A stretch of DNA of 54,605 nucleotides from Nostoc sp. JL34 (lineage in GTDB: Bacteria; Cyanobacteriota; Cyanobacteriia; Cyanobacteriales; Nostocaceae): contig NZ_JABXKQ010000128.1 of assembly GCF_017114945.1 (NCBI RefSeq), positions 1 to 54,605 of the forward strand. The letters are read 5' to 3'. This document shows positions 9,086 through 19,220 of this stretch, piece by piece. How positions within the stretch are numbered: position 1 is the first letter of the stretch; each line of letters begins with the position of its first letter. The notes beneath the pieces are model-generated. The model searched no databases, was not told the origin of the DNA, and saw nothing but the letters and a program-made list of their open reading frames with translations. The position numbers and the translations under genes were made by a program.

Positions 9086-12000
9086 TCAATAATTTGTCAC
9101 CATAAGTAAATGCTTAGAATCATCTTTGTTACTGTTAATTAAACTTTTGATTGTAGACAAAAATTCATGCTCTAAATAAGGCTTGGTTAAGTAAGCCTTA
9201 GCACCCAATTCCTGGGCAAGCTGGCGATGTTTTTCAGCGCTGCGAGAAGTCAGAATTACTACAGGTATTTTTGCTAAATTGGGGTATTGACGGAAATTGC
9301 TCAATAACTCAAAACCATTCATCCGTGGCATCTCTAAATCGGAGACAACAACTTGAATTTCTGGATGTAACTGCAACTTTTCTAGAGCTTCTACACCATT
9401 TTGAGCTTGTATTACTTGATAGCCAGATTTTTGTAGAGTGAGAGAGAGAGTTTGTCGGAGACTAATTGCGTCATCTACTACTAAAATAAATTTTGGTGAT
9501 TTATTTTCTGGCTCTTGAGAATAATTGGGTTGGGTTTCTATAGTTGTTGTAGAAGTAGATGCAACAAGTAATGGTGTAGATGAAAAAGTATGTCCTGATA
9601 TCGGCAAAGCTTTTTTATTTGGCGAAGAAGCTACTGGTAGCGCCCTGATATCAAGTGTTGTTTGTTGGATTTCACTAGACTTTACTAGCAAGGAAGCATC
9701 AATCACTAAGATGAGATTACCATTAGCTAAACTACTACAACCATAAATGTATTTTGGCGGTGCGATCGCATTTCCTAAAGGTCTAATTACCAGTTCTTGT
9801 TCACCAATTATTTGGTCAACTTCTAAAGCAACCTTTCCCTGATTTCGTCGTAGCAAAAGTACCGGATTTTTCGCTACGCTTGGATCGTGAGTATTTGATG
9901 TATTGTATGAAGTAGCACTATTAAAGAATGAATCATTATAATCAATCAACTTTGAAAGTTGACGGAGGCTGACCATAGTTTCATCATTGTCTGTGTTCCA
10001 ATGCAAGACTTTTTTTCCTTCAATTTCTTTAATCTGTTGCTCGGAGGGAATCAAGATTTTTTCTACACTGTCCAAAAGCAGGGCATAAATAACACCTTTG
10101 GCTTGAACTAGCATTAATTTTTCTGTAGTCATAGAAAAAGGAATTTTGAGTATGAATATTGATCCTTGGTTGGGTAAAGATTGAACTGAAATTGAGCCGT
10201 TAAGTGCGTGTAACTGAGTACGCACAATATCTAAACCCATACCGCGCCCAGAAATTTCGCTTACTTTATTAGCAGTAGAGAATCCAGGCGAAAATATCAA
10301 ATCTAAAAGTTCAGGTTCAGCTAAATTAGAAGCATAGGTTCTAGTTTTTTCTTCAGTTTGTATGGGATAAAAATCAGCAGCTTTTCTGCGAATTCTATCT
10401 AAATTCAATCCTTGACCATCATCCCGAACTTCGATAACAGTTTGGCTACCCTGATGATAGGCGCAGATTTCGATTAAACCTTGTTCTGGTTTACCAAGCT
10501 CTCGGCGAACTTGCGGAGCTTCAATACCGTGGTCAAAAGCATTACGCACTAAGTGTAACAAGGGATCGTAGAGCTTTTCTGCGATCGCTTTATCTACTAG
10601 TACTTCAGTACCAGTAAGTTTTAATTCTACAAGTTTGGCATAAACATTCCCCAACTTATCTACCATGTGAGGAAAGCGATTCAGGATATTGCCCAAGGGC
10701 GACATTCGTGCTTCTACTAAGCTATCTATAATATTAAGAGTTAAATTTTCTTGTTTGTCACTAATTTGAGCAGCTTGCGTCACAAGCAAGTCAAGAGACT
10801 CTGTGGTTTCTTGTAGTTGCAGTGTTTCTTCTATTGCTTCATGCAATGTCATATGAAATTCTGTATATACATCCATTTCTAAAGAGTCAAAGTTCACTGC
10901 AAAATTTTGCGTTTGTTGGGAGGTAATATTTTGTATTTGTAATGGTAAATCACGTAATTCATTTAAAGTAGTTTGGTGTCTAGTGAGTTGTTGTATTAAT
11001 TGTTCAATTATTTCTTTGACTTGTTCATCTTGCAAACTACGCCGTTTTTGGTAAATCAGTAATTCTCCAGCTAGATAATTGAGATGTTGCAGTCTTTCTG
11101 TATCGACTCGAATAAATGAAGGTTGACGAAAATTTTTAGTTTGAACATATTGCGATTGATATTCTATTTCTTTGTTGATTTGTGTAGCTAAATCGGGTAC
11201 AACTTCAATAGCTGTTTCAGCAGTATTTATAACTACCTGCTCACTGACAGTTAATGAATCAAGCTTTTCTGAAGAATCATCAGTCTGGGTCGTCACGACT
11301 TCAGCAGCAAGATTTTGATTAGCGTCTTCTCCCCATATTGTTTCTAGTAAGTTGTCAATTGCTTGAGGAGATACAGATATTTCTTTAATAACTAGCAGTG
11401 TTTGTAACTTGGGACTATCAAGCCAGTTTTTCTCTTCGCCAGTAACAGGAGGATAATTTTTATATTCTTTTGCTAATTTATGAATTTGGTTCTGGAGAAT
11501 TTTAATTACTAAGAGGTAGCTGTCAGAGGGTTTTAGGGAATATTGGAATTTTGCAACTGCAAATAGAATGATTAAGATGATCCCCCGTCGATAAATACAA
11601 AGACTTTGACTATCTTCTTCATTTTGGACAAAATCAATAAACTTTTCCAGCCAATTTTCGATATAATTAAGTAGACTTTTTCTTTCTAATGTAGGAACCA
11701 ACAAAGTCAAGCTAAGTTCTACCTCTGGTATTTGCATCTGATGATTAAACCAGCCAAAAATGTAGCGAATTACTTTTAAATAAAACTTGGCAGTTGCTGG
11801 CTTTACCGATTCATTTTTCTGGTTATCAGATGTAGTAAGAAACTGGTAGAATTCTTTTTCATTGATAATAAATGTGCCAGCCAATGAATTATTTGGCAAT
11901 TCTTCAGATAACTCATTATTTGCCACTGTTGTAAGCTTTCGCAAACCTGGAGAAGGCTCTCCACCAGATGTGCGATCGCCTTCTAATACTAATTTTTGTG

Positions 12001-12709
12001 CTTCTTGTAAATCTGCAAGGGCAATTTCTGCAATTTGCTGCACCTGGGTAGGATTTGCTTGCAGTGCTGATAAAATTGTTTGAGAAATTTCTCCTAATCC
12101 AGGTAAATTTAGAGATTCTGCCAATCCGATAAATACTTCAGCTTGAGAGTGTAAGAACTCGATAAATTCCTCAATATTTGGTGGATTGTTAACAGCGTCA
12201 GCAATACTATTGAGACGCTGCTCTACTCCCACTTCAAAAACGGACTGCACAATATCAAATCCCAATTCTTCAGAAGTGGGAATATGAGATTCAGCCCCAA
12301 ATGCATCACCTAGTTTTTCTTGCAACTGTGCAAATACTGAAGTGGCTCTATGTAGCAGTTCTTCATCGTTAACAGTACTGCCTATTAGTTCAGTATTTAA
12401 TGCTATGCTTAGACACTCATAAGCTTGTAGCAAAAGTGTTTGTAATTCGGCATCAACTACTACTGTTGGATTATATAGAGCCTTAAATACATCTTCTAAA
12501 AAATGGGCTATCATCTTAATTACTTCTAGCCCAACATTAGCAGCACCACCTTTAAGTGTATGAGTAGCCCGCATTAAGTTATGAACTTTGGCAGTGCTAT
12601 AACCTTCCGATAAACTAAATAGTTCTTGTTCAATAATTTGGACTAATTCCGGGGCTTCAGCCAGAAAGTAGATGTATCCTTGCTCGCGAATTTCTTTATC
12701 TGTGATCAT
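9086..12709 (-). CDS. pixL: CheA-type hybrid histidine kinase of phototaxis cassette (PixL-like)
   Basis: This 1207-residue kinase should take input from the PixJ-like receptor through the CheW-like protein and phosphorylate CheY-type regulators that control type IV pilus motility. Parts in order: N-terminal Hpt with phospho-His50 in ATHTLKGGAANVG; a long variable linker (about 130-560); a dimerisation/helical region; HATPase with HLVRNAFDHGIE near residue 719, VRDDGQGL and SGRGMGLDIVRTQ; a CheW-like domain of roughly 860-1010; and C-terminal REC with Asp1124 in VVSDLEMPRMNG. The domain order matches PixL/PilL-type CheA hybrids. It is the last gene of the cassette, separated from pixJ by 393 bases holding repeats, so it may also be transcribed separately. 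Confidence 0.93.
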   Translation of the reverse strand: MITDKEIREQGYIYFLAEAPELVQIIEQELFSLSEGYSTAKVHNLMRATHTLKGGAANVGLEVIKMIAHFLEDVFKALYNPTVVVDAELQTLLLQAYECLSIALNTELIGSTVNDEELLHRATSVFAQLQEKLGDAFGAESHIPTSEELGFDIVQSVFEVGVEQRLNSIADAVNNPPNIEEFIEFLHSQAEVFIGLAESLNLPGLGEISQTILSALQANPTQVQQIAEIALADLQEAQKLVLEGDRTSGGEPSPGLRKLTTVANNELSEELPNNSLAGTFIINEKEFYQFLTTSDNQKNESVKPATAKFYLKVIRYIFGWFNHQMQIPEVELSLTLLVPTLERKSLLNYIENWLEKFIDFVQNEEDSQSLCIYRRGIILIILFAVAKFQYSLKPSDSYLLVIKILQNQIHKLAKEYKNYPPVTGEEKNWLDSPKLQTLLVIKEISVSPQAIDNLLETIWGEDANQNLAAEVVTTQTDDSSEKLDSLTVSEQVVINTAETAIEVVPDLATQINKEIEYQSQYVQTKNFRQPSFIRVDTERLQHLNYLAGELLIYQKRRSLQDEQVKEIIEQLIQQLTRHQTTLNELRDLPLQIQNITSQQTQNFAVNFDSLEMDVYTEFHMTLHEAIEETLQLQETTESLDLLVTQAAQISDKQENLTLNIIDSLVEARMSPLGNILNRFPHMVDKLGNVYAKLVELKLTGTEVLVDKAIAEKLYDPLLHLVRNAFDHGIEAPQVRRELGKPEQGLIEICAYHQGSQTVIEVRDDGQGLNLDRIRRKAADFYPIQTEEKTRTYASNLAEPELLDLIFSPGFSTANKVSEISGRGMGLDIVRTQLHALNGSISVQSLPNQGSIFILKIPFSMTTEKLMLVQAKGVIYALLLDSVEKILIPSEQQIKEIEGKKVLHWNTDNDETMVSLRQLSKLIDYNDSFFNSATSYNTSNTHDPSVAKNPVLLLRRNQGKVALEVDQIIGEQELVIRPLGNAIAPPKYIYGCSSLANGNLILVIDASLLVKSSEIQQTTLDIRALPVASSPNKKALPISGHTFSSTPLLVASTSTTTIETQPNYSQEPENKSPKFILVVDDAISLRQTLSLTLQKSGYQVIQAQNGVEALEKLQLHPEIQVVVSDLEMPRMNGFELLSNFRQYPNLAKIPVVILTSRSAEKHRQLAQELGAKAYLTKPYLEHEFLSTIKSLINSNKDDSKHLLMVTNY

Positions 12710-12714
12710 AATTA

Positions 12715-12784
12715 AGGAGTTAGGAGTTGGGAGTTGGGAATTAGGAAGTGGGAGTTAGGAACTGGGAGTTAAGAGTTAGGAGTT
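12715..12784. repeat. Degenerate STRR heptamers (GAGTTAG/GAGTTGG)
   Basis: About ten imperfect heptamers, mainly GAGTTAG, GAGTTGG and variants, lie immediately upstream of the pixL start codon. This is the same heptamer family as at 7209-7229. Confidence 0.75.
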
Positions 12785-13010
12785 GATCAACAGCAAATTA
12801 AAAACTTTTATGCTGAAGAATATTTTCTGCCAATTGCACTCTTCTTTAGTCGAAATCAAAACTCACAATCAAATATGGACAAAGCATTTAGAAATATCGT
12901 TACGATGTCAAAAATTATCAAAAAAATGCTTTGTCGCCATAGCTCCTAAGTAAGTCTGTGAGAATAAGTCAAGGTACATTAAGTAATGTAACAAATACTG
13001 AGATTATTTC

Positions 13011-13056
13011 GTAGTAAGGGATTCAGCCCTCAAATGAGGACTAAAGTCCTCACTAC
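13011..13056. repeat. Palindromic dispersed repeat between pixJ and pixL
   Basis: An imperfect inverted repeat, GTAGTAAGGGATTCAGCC to GGACTAAAGTCCTCACTAC, sits 47 bases past the pixJ stop. It could form a hairpin in the transcript and act as an attenuator or 3' stabiliser. No U-tract follows, so it is not a standard intrinsic terminator. Confidence 0.6.
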
Positions 13057-13102
13057 AAACCTTGAATTATTCACGCCACTCTACTTAAGTCCTAACTTTT
13101 GA

Positions 13103-16100
13103 TCAATTCACTTTAAACTTACCAGCAGCTGTTAATAACTCTTGCGCCATCCCTGATAAATCTTGGAACACACTAGCAATTTCTTGAGATTCAGCAAAAG
13201 TTTTATTAGCAATTTCTGCTACATCTTGCATTGATTTAGTTACTGTTACAGATTGCGCCATTTGTTTTTGAGTCGCTGCGGTAATTCGCTCGATTAGCTG
13301 ACTAATTTCGGCAGTTGCAGAAACGATCGCATTTAAGTTTTGGCGAGTGTCACTGACAAGATTTGTACCTTCAACTACCTGCTGAATACCAGTCTCCATT
13401 GCTACTGCAACCTCCCCAGTTTCTGCTTGAATTTCCTGAACTAATTTTTCAATTTCGATGGTTGCTGCTGCTGATTGGCGAGATAAAGAACGGACTTCAT
13501 CAGCTACAACTGCAAAGCCTTTGCCATATTCACCTGCACGGGTGGCTTCAATGGCTGCATTCAAAGCCAGTACGTTTGTCTGTGTGGCAAAATTACCAAT
13601 CAAATTCACCACTTTAGAGATTTTTTGTGAGGATTCGCTGAGGCGTTTAATTTTTTTGCTGGTTTGAGCAACGGTGTCGCGAATTCCTTGGATTGCTTTT
13701 ACAGTCAAGTTCATAGCGGTATCCCCAGACTCTACAGTTTGATTGGCTTGTTGCACTGCTAGTTGCACTAACTCGGCATTTGCCACCACAGCTTCAGTAG
13801 AGTCCACCATATGTTGAATTTCGCCTAAGGCTGCGGTAATTTCTTCAGACTGTTGTTGCGCCAGATTGGTCAGTCCCGCTAGTGAAGCCTCACTATTACT
13901 AGAAGTTTGGGCAACTTGTTGAGCAGCGCCCTGTACGTGAATAACGATTTGCCGCAGCGCTTGTAGGGTATTATTGTAGGCATCGGCGATCGTACCTAGC
14001 TCGTCTTCGGTAATCGGTGCGCGTACCGTTAAGTCGCCGTTGAGGGCGGGTCTAAGGGCTGTTAGAAGTTGAATAGATCGTTGTTGTAGTAACTCCTTGG
14101 CTGCCTTTTCCCGTGCTGCTGCTTCTGCTAATTTTGCTGACTGCGCTTCTACTTGTTGCAAATATTCGGTCTGTTGTAATGCTAGTCCTAACTGACTGCC
14201 AATGCGTGCCAACAAATTGACTTGCGATTCTTCCCAATCACGAGTTCCCGAATTTTGATAAGCTGCTAGCAAGCCCCACAATTGTTCCCCAGCAAATACA
14301 GGAACGATCATATAAGCTTTAACTTCAAACTGCTCTAACATCTCAATGTGGCAGGGGAAATGACCTACCTGGTAGATGTCATTTACAACAAAGTTTTCCC
14401 CTTGGACATATCGACCTCCCTGAGTTTCTTGTAAGTGGGTATCTTCCCAGACAGTTTTGATATCGGGGCCTACCAGTCTTACCCAACCATGACCTACTGA
14501 CTCAGACACAAATTCACCATTCCAGTCGGCATTGAAGCGATAGACTGCGACGCGATCGCATCGCAATAATTGCCGTACTTCTTGAGTGGTTATCTTAAAA
14601 ATATCTTCCACATCGAAGATTTGCCGGATGCGGTTACTGATTTTTGTAACAGCTTTTTCTTGTTCTGCTAACTGAGCTAGTTGTCCAGATTTAACTCGCA
14701 CTTGTTCAAGATATTCTGCCTGTGATATAGCTACACCAAATTGCAAGCCAATTTGAGTTAAAAAGCTGACTTCCCAAGGTTGCCAATCACGAGGCCCAGA
14801 GTTTTGATAAGCTGCTAGCAAGCCCCATAATTCTTCTCCAGAAAATACAGGTACAATCACATAGCCTCTAACTTCTAACTGCTCTAACATCTCAACATGG
14901 CAGGGAGAATGACCTACTTTATAGATGTCATTAGCGACAAAGCTTTCACCTTGGACATATCGACCCCCTTGATTTTCTTGCATATAGGTATCTGCCCAGA
15001 CAGTTTTAAGATCGGGGCCTACCAGTTTTATCCAATTATTACCCACTGACTCAGCGACAAATTCACCACTCCAATCAGGATTGAAGCGAAAAACTACAAC
15101 GCGATCGCATCGCAATAATTGGCGTACTTCTTGGGTGGTTGTTTTGAAGACGCTATCTACATCTAAGGATTGTCGGATGCGGTTGACTATTTTGGTTAAA
15201 GCTTTTTCTTGTTCAAGTATTTGAGCTAGTTGCTCAGATTTTTTATCCACTTGTTCCAGATATTCCCCTTGTGAGATAGCCACACCAAATTGCAGCCCAA
15301 TTTGAGTCACAAAAGTTTCTTCCCAAGGTTGCCAATCACGAGGCCCAGAATTTTGGTAAGCTGCCAGCAAACCCCATAATTTTTCTCCAGAAAATATTGG
15401 CGCAATGACGTATGACTTCATTTCATACTGCTCTAAAATGTCAATGTGACATTGAGAATGGCCCATTTGATAAATGTCATTGGCTATGAAGGTTTCACCC
15501 TTGGCATAACGTCCTCCTTTTGTGTCTTGTAAGTGGGTATCTTCCCAGACCATGGAAAAATCAGGCCCGACCATTTTTATCCAGCCATTACCCACTGACT
15601 CAGCAACAAACTCGCCACTCCAGTCAGGTTTGAAGCGATAGACACCGACGCGATCGCATTTTAGTAATTGACGTACTTCTTGAGTGGTTGTTTGAAAAAG
15701 CTTATCGACATTTGATGCCCGCAGAATTTTGTCAATGACTTTAGCTACCGATTTTTTTGCTAGTATCCGCTGTTGCTGTTCTTTTTGGAATTCAAAGCTC
15801 TGCAATTTATAGGTCAGTTCTGTTGTAATTTGAGACAGAAGACTAATTTCTACTTCTTGCCACTGTCGCGTTGAGTAGCAATTATTTACTGATAGTAATC
15901 CCCATACTTTCCCTTCTACTAAAATCGGTAAACTCAAACTAGCTTTAATTTGAAATTTTTCTAGCAGTTGCTTTTGATAGGGTGTAAGTTGTATTTGATT
16001 GATATCGTCAATAACTACAGATTCTATATAGTCTTGATTGGTATATAAGCCAAAAATAATTCCTGGAATATTTTCGCCTAAAGTCGGTGTCCAACCTAGT

Positions 16101-16411
16101 GTTCTGGATTCTGCTAAAACATTACCTGATTCTCGAGAAGTAAACTGATAAATTAAAGCGCGATCGCAACCAATCTTTTCTCTAATTTGCGCTACAGTAA
16201 TTTTGAGTAGTGTATCCAGGTCTGGTGCTTGACGCATATGAGTTGCAATGTCTTGCAACTGTCGCCGCCAAGCTTTAAATTCCTGAGCAATCGCATTTAA
16301 TAAAGATATTTCATTACTGGCAATATTCGATATATTCACGTTACCATTTTGATTTTCTAATTCAGAGATTAGATGATCATTTTCATGGCTATTGTTATAC
16401 AAGAACGTCAT
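13103..16411 (-). CDS. pixJ: Cyanobacteriochrome methyl-accepting phototaxis receptor (PixJ-like)
   Basis: This 1102-residue receptor should sense light and control the CheA-like kinase. It has four GAF domains: GAF1 (about 60-206) lacks the chromophore cysteine, and GAF2, GAF3 and GAF4 carry Cys-His pairs at Cys321, Cys504 and Cys687, spaced exactly 183 residues apart. Each of these also has a W-x-D motif (VWEDTHLQ, VWADTYMQ, VWEDTHLQ). In canonical red/green cyanobacteriochromes this holds the lid Trp and the Asp that contacts the bilin. A HAMP-like segment (about 775-835) and an MA signalling domain with the conserved hairpin (NALNAAIEATRAGEYGKGF variant) follow. No membrane segment is evident. 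A GAGG sequence lies at good spacing before the ATG. The layout matches Anabaena PixJ. Red/green sensing is inference from motifs. Confidence 0.93.
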   Translation of the reverse strand: MTFLYNNSHENDHLISELENQNGNVNISNIASNEISLLNAIAQEFKAWRRQLQDIATHMRQAPDLDTLLKITVAQIREKIGCDRALIYQFTSRESGNVLAESRTLGWTPTLGENIPGIIFGLYTNQDYIESVVIDDINQIQLTPYQKQLLEKFQIKASLSLPILVEGKVWGLLSVNNCYSTRQWQEVEISLLSQITTELTYKLQSFEFQKEQQQRILAKKSVAKVIDKILRASNVDKLFQTTTQEVRQLLKCDRVGVYRFKPDWSGEFVAESVGNGWIKMVGPDFSMVWEDTHLQDTKGGRYAKGETFIANDIYQMGHSQCHIDILEQYEMKSYVIAPIFSGEKLWGLLAAYQNSGPRDWQPWEETFVTQIGLQFGVAISQGEYLEQVDKKSEQLAQILEQEKALTKIVNRIRQSLDVDSVFKTTTQEVRQLLRCDRVVVFRFNPDWSGEFVAESVGNNWIKLVGPDLKTVWADTYMQENQGGRYVQGESFVANDIYKVGHSPCHVEMLEQLEVRGYVIVPVFSGEELWGLLAAYQNSGPRDWQPWEVSFLTQIGLQFGVAISQAEYLEQVRVKSGQLAQLAEQEKAVTKISNRIRQIFDVEDIFKITTQEVRQLLRCDRVAVYRFNADWNGEFVSESVGHGWVRLVGPDIKTVWEDTHLQETQGGRYVQGENFVVNDIYQVGHFPCHIEMLEQFEVKAYMIVPVFAGEQLWGLLAAYQNSGTRDWEESQVNLLARIGSQLGLALQQTEYLQQVEAQSAKLAEAAAREKAAKELLQQRSIQLLTALRPALNGDLTVRAPITEDELGTIADAYNNTLQALRQIVIHVQGAAQQVAQTSSNSEASLAGLTNLAQQQSEEITAALGEIQHMVDSTEAVVANAELVQLAVQQANQTVESGDTAMNLTVKAIQGIRDTVAQTSKKIKRLSESSQKISKVVNLIGNFATQTNVLALNAAIEATRAGEYGKGFAVVADEVRSLSRQSAAATIEIEKLVQEIQAETGEVAVAMETGIQQVVEGTNLVSDTRQNLNAIVSATAEISQLIERITAATQKQMAQSVTVTKSMQDVAEIANKTFAESQEIASVFQDLSGMAQELLTAAGKFKVN

Positions 16412-16537
16412 TTGATTAACCTCAAAATTTGTAATGAGTAATAATTTAATATGTGGCAGATAAGAGCAATCTGATATTTGAGCATTAAAGATTAGGGATT
16501 GTGAAAATACTACTCTTGATCAACTGTTACGAAGTAT

Positions 16538-17011
16538 TCAATTATGAATTGCCCACATAGGAGCTTGGATAATCGTTATGGCATTCAAATTAAAAATCAT
16601 GTCCTCCGAATCATTAATAAAGTATCCCTGTAAGAAAGGTGATATTTTAGGATAAAATAATTCAGCAGTTGCGGGTTTCATTTCTTTAGTATCCAGCCAT
16701 TCAATATCTATAAGCTGTCGCACCAATAGTCCCAAGTACTTACCCTTATTTTCCAAAACAATCGCCATCATTCTTGAAAGTAAATTTGGCCCTTGCGAAA
16801 TTGGAGGATAACCTAACATTCCCTCTAAATCTACTAACCAAAGCATCTCACCACGCCAGTTATAAATACCCAAAACACTACTGGGCATCTGAGGAACGCC
16901 ACATATTTCTGGTAATGATACTTGCAAAACTTCTGTAATGTGTTGTAACGAAATTACGGCTGTATCACTTACTCCCAAATTAAAACTTAAAAACTTTTCC
17001 TTGGTTTCCAA
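16538..17011 (-). CDS. pixI: CheW-like adaptor (PixI-like)
   Basis: This 157-residue CheW-domain protein should couple the PixJ-like receptor to the CheA-like kinase. Family features include FLSFNLGVSDTAVISLQHI, LPEICGVPQMPSSVLGIYNWRGEMLWLVDLEGMLG and the YLGLLVRQLIDIEW segment. The start is TTG rather than ATG; an AAAGGA Shine-Dalgarno sequence eight bases upstream supports it. It lies between the CheY-like and receptor genes, as in other pix loci. Confidence 0.9.
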   Translation of the reverse strand: METKEKFLSFNLGVSDTAVISLQHITEVLQVSLPEICGVPQMPSSVLGIYNWRGEMLWLVDLEGMLGYPPISQGPNLLSRMMAIVLENKGKYLGLLVRQLIDIEWLDTKEMKPATAELFYPKISPFLQGYFINDSEDMIFNLNAITIIQAPMWAIHN

Positions 17012-17139
17012 ACTTATTGATCCTTTATCCTTGATAATTTACCTTTAGCTACTATTTGCAGTTATTATTTGATTTCACAGAGGTTATACTTTAGAAAAAA
17101 TAACTTCTAGTGTTTGTTGATTAACAACATTTTTGTTAA

Positions 17140-17502
17140 TTAATTAATTAATCGCTTTAAAATTACCACTAATTCGTCTCGATCGATCGGTTTTGAGAGA
17201 TAACCATCAGCGCCTAACATATTACCCCAAATTTTATCTACATCACTATTTTTTGTAGAGCAAAAAACCACGGGTATTTTACTAGTGTTGGGATTATTTT
17301 TCAGTTCTCGGCAAATTTCAAAGCCACTTTTACCTGGTAAAATTACGTCGAGAAATATTAGGTCTGGTTTATTTTTATCTATTTTTTCTTGAGCCTCTTC
17401 ACTGCTGGTAGCGCTAATCACAGAATAACCTGCCTGTTGTAAGTAACGGCTGATTATTTCCATATCTGTTAAGCCATCTTCAACAACTAAAACAGTATTC
17501 AT
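17140..17502 (-). CDS. pixH: CheY-type single-domain response regulator (PixH-like)
   Basis: This 120-residue protein is a lone receiver domain. It shows VVEDGLTDME at the N-terminus, the phospho-acceptor Asp in LIFLDVILPGKSG, the conserved Ser/Thr region (VVFCSTKN) and Lys in GYLSKPIDRDEL. It should accept phosphate from the PixL-like kinase and modulate pilus motors or act as a phosphate sink. Its position between pixG and pixI matches the known cassette order. Confidence 0.9.
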   Translation of the reverse strand: MNTVLVVEDGLTDMEIISRYLQQAGYSVISATSSEEAQEKIDKNKPDLIFLDVILPGKSGFEICRELKNNPNTSKIPVVFCSTKNSDVDKIWGNMLGADGYLSKPIDRDELVVILKRLIN

Positions 17503-18020
17503 GGCAATTACTCGTTAAATTTTTCTCAAAATGTAAGTAAATTAGGCATACAAATCCTAAATGATTTCTTAAAAAAGACATGGAAGGGACTAGAGACTAG
17601 CCCTAACCCCTTTGCCCTAACCAATATTTCACAAATCAAATAGGACTGCTATAAATACAAAAATTTGTATTTGTCTAATTTTGATTCAATCTTTATGTAT
17701 CAACCTCAGAAAAAGTACGTAATAAACGTAAATTAATATATATAGATGCAAAATATTTTTATCGCCGAGGTTGAAATTTTGAATTTTTGATTACACATCC
17801 AAAAATATCTAATATGAAGCGAATTAAAACACGAAAATAAATTTAAACTCTGTCTGCCAAAATCTAAAATTAATTGGCAAGCTCCTGACTTAATTGTTGG
17901 GGTAAATCTCAAATACAAAAACTAAAATTGTTTTACCTCAGGAATTTAATTTTTACTGAGGTGGAAAAATATATAAATTTTGAAGAAGAATTTAGAATCA
18001 AAAATAGCCTCTAATTCTCC
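17503..18020. other. Long AT-rich gap between pixG and pixH
   Basis: These 518 bases separate the first two cassette genes and are very AT-rich. They contain a TATATA-rich stretch near 17735-17750 and possible promoter-like elements for pixH. I see no convincing gene; the 61-codon minus-strand ORF here lacks family features. The length leaves room for a separate pixH promoter. Confidence 0.5.
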
Positions 18021-19220
18021 CTAATTACAAATCTCTAAATTAGATTTACTCTTGTCAGTGGAGACAGTCGGTGTAGGTAAATATTTACGCACTATACCCA
18101 TTACCTTATCAGCCACTACAGGTTTAGTGAGAAAATCTGTAGAACCAACTACTTTGGCACGAACTCTATCTAAAAGACCATCACTGCCTGTTAATATAAT
18201 TATTGGTGTGTTGGCAAAAGTAGATATTCGTCGCAACTGAGTGCAAATTTCGTAACCACTGGCAACTGGCATAATCAAATCCAAGAAAATCAGGTCTGGT
18301 TTATCCTGAATGAGGGTTGGTAGAGCTTGTACAGCATCTTGAATCTTGATAAATCTCAATCCATGTGAAGTGATAATATCCTCTAGCATTTTACATACCT
18401 GAGGGCTATCATCAACGCAAGCCACTAGTGGAGCAATCCGCTTCTTTACTTGTGTGGTGGTGGAGTTATTGTTGACTTCAGTAACTCCTAAAGGCAAGTC
18501 TGGGACTTCCACCAATTCAATGATTCCTTTAAGGACATAGGGAAGCAACGAACGGGTAAGTGGCAGTACACTCTGCTTCATTTTCATGGCTAAATCTCGC
18601 AGAGTTAATTTGCCGTTGATTAAATTCACAAAGTTTTTATAGACAGATGGACTTACCATCTGCTCAAGTTGCTCTGGTCGCCGCAGAACTGGTGCCAAGT
18701 CAGGAGAAAAATTTGCTAAACCGGCTTCTGACCAAATTTTCCACGAGTCTTGCATATGCTTTACAGACATTTCTGCACTCGTGAAACTCATTGGGGTTTC
18801 TAGGATCACTTCTTGGCTACGATTGCAACTTATAGAAGCAAAGTTTCCTTGCAGAGCTAGGTCAAATAATAGTTCTGCTATCGTGTTATCGACAATAGAG
18901 TTAATCTGTTCCCTCTGGATTTTCTGTTTTTTATACAATATTTCTAGAAGACGATAATCCCAATAATCAATCGATAGGTCTTGCAAACGCAACTGTAACT
19001 TATCAACATCAATTTGGGGACAGTTTTGAGCCATATGTCTACGCCAGCGTCGAAAGGGATGAGTTCCCCCCGTTGCCCAAACTATTCGTCCCAGCCGATA
19101 GTAAAAAGTCCATTGGCTGCCCTTTGAACTCTTAATATTTAATTTGCCATTATATTGCAGCTGAGTACAAGTTTTAAATTCATTTACTAGATTATTTGAA
19201 ATAACTTCCCGAGGGGACAT
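18021..19220 (-). CDS. pixG: PATAN-domain response regulator (PixG/PatA-like)
   Basis: This 399-residue protein combines an N-terminal PATAN/DUF4388-like region with a C-terminal receiver domain. The N-terminus has FKTCTQLQYNGKLNI, WTFYYRLGRIVWATGG and RRWRRHMAQNCPQ, seen in PatA and PixG proteins. The receiver starts near residue 265 (VACVDDSPQVCKML), with the Asp in LIFLDLIMPVASG, a Thr in IILTGSDG and a Lys in DFLTKPV. In cyanobacteria, PATAN-REC proteins act in motility control and in heterocyst patterning; location at the head of this cassette indicates phototaxis. AAGGA eight bases before the ATG supports the start. Confidence 0.92.
   Translation of the reverse strand: MSPREVISNNLVNEFKTCTQLQYNGKLNIKSSKGSQWTFYYRLGRIVWATGGTHPFRRWRRHMAQNCPQIDVDKLQLRLQDLSIDYWDYRLLEILYKKQKIQREQINSIVDNTIAELLFDLALQGNFASISCNRSQEVILETPMSFTSAEMSVKHMQDSWKIWSEAGLANFSPDLAPVLRRPEQLEQMVSPSVYKNFVNLINGKLTLRDLAMKMKQSVLPLTRSLLPYVLKGIIELVEVPDLPLGVTEVNNNSTTTQVKKRIAPLVACVDDSPQVCKMLEDIITSHGLRFIKIQDAVQALPTLIQDKPDLIFLDLIMPVASGYEICTQLRRISTFANTPIIILTGSDGLLDRVRAKVVGSTDFLTKPVVADKVMGIVRKYLPTPTVSTDKSKSNLEICN

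Noticed and set aside
17733..17918. 61-codon minus-strand ORF between pixG and pixH
   Set aside because: Very AT-rich region, no Shine-Dalgarno and no family-like features; it looks like chance.
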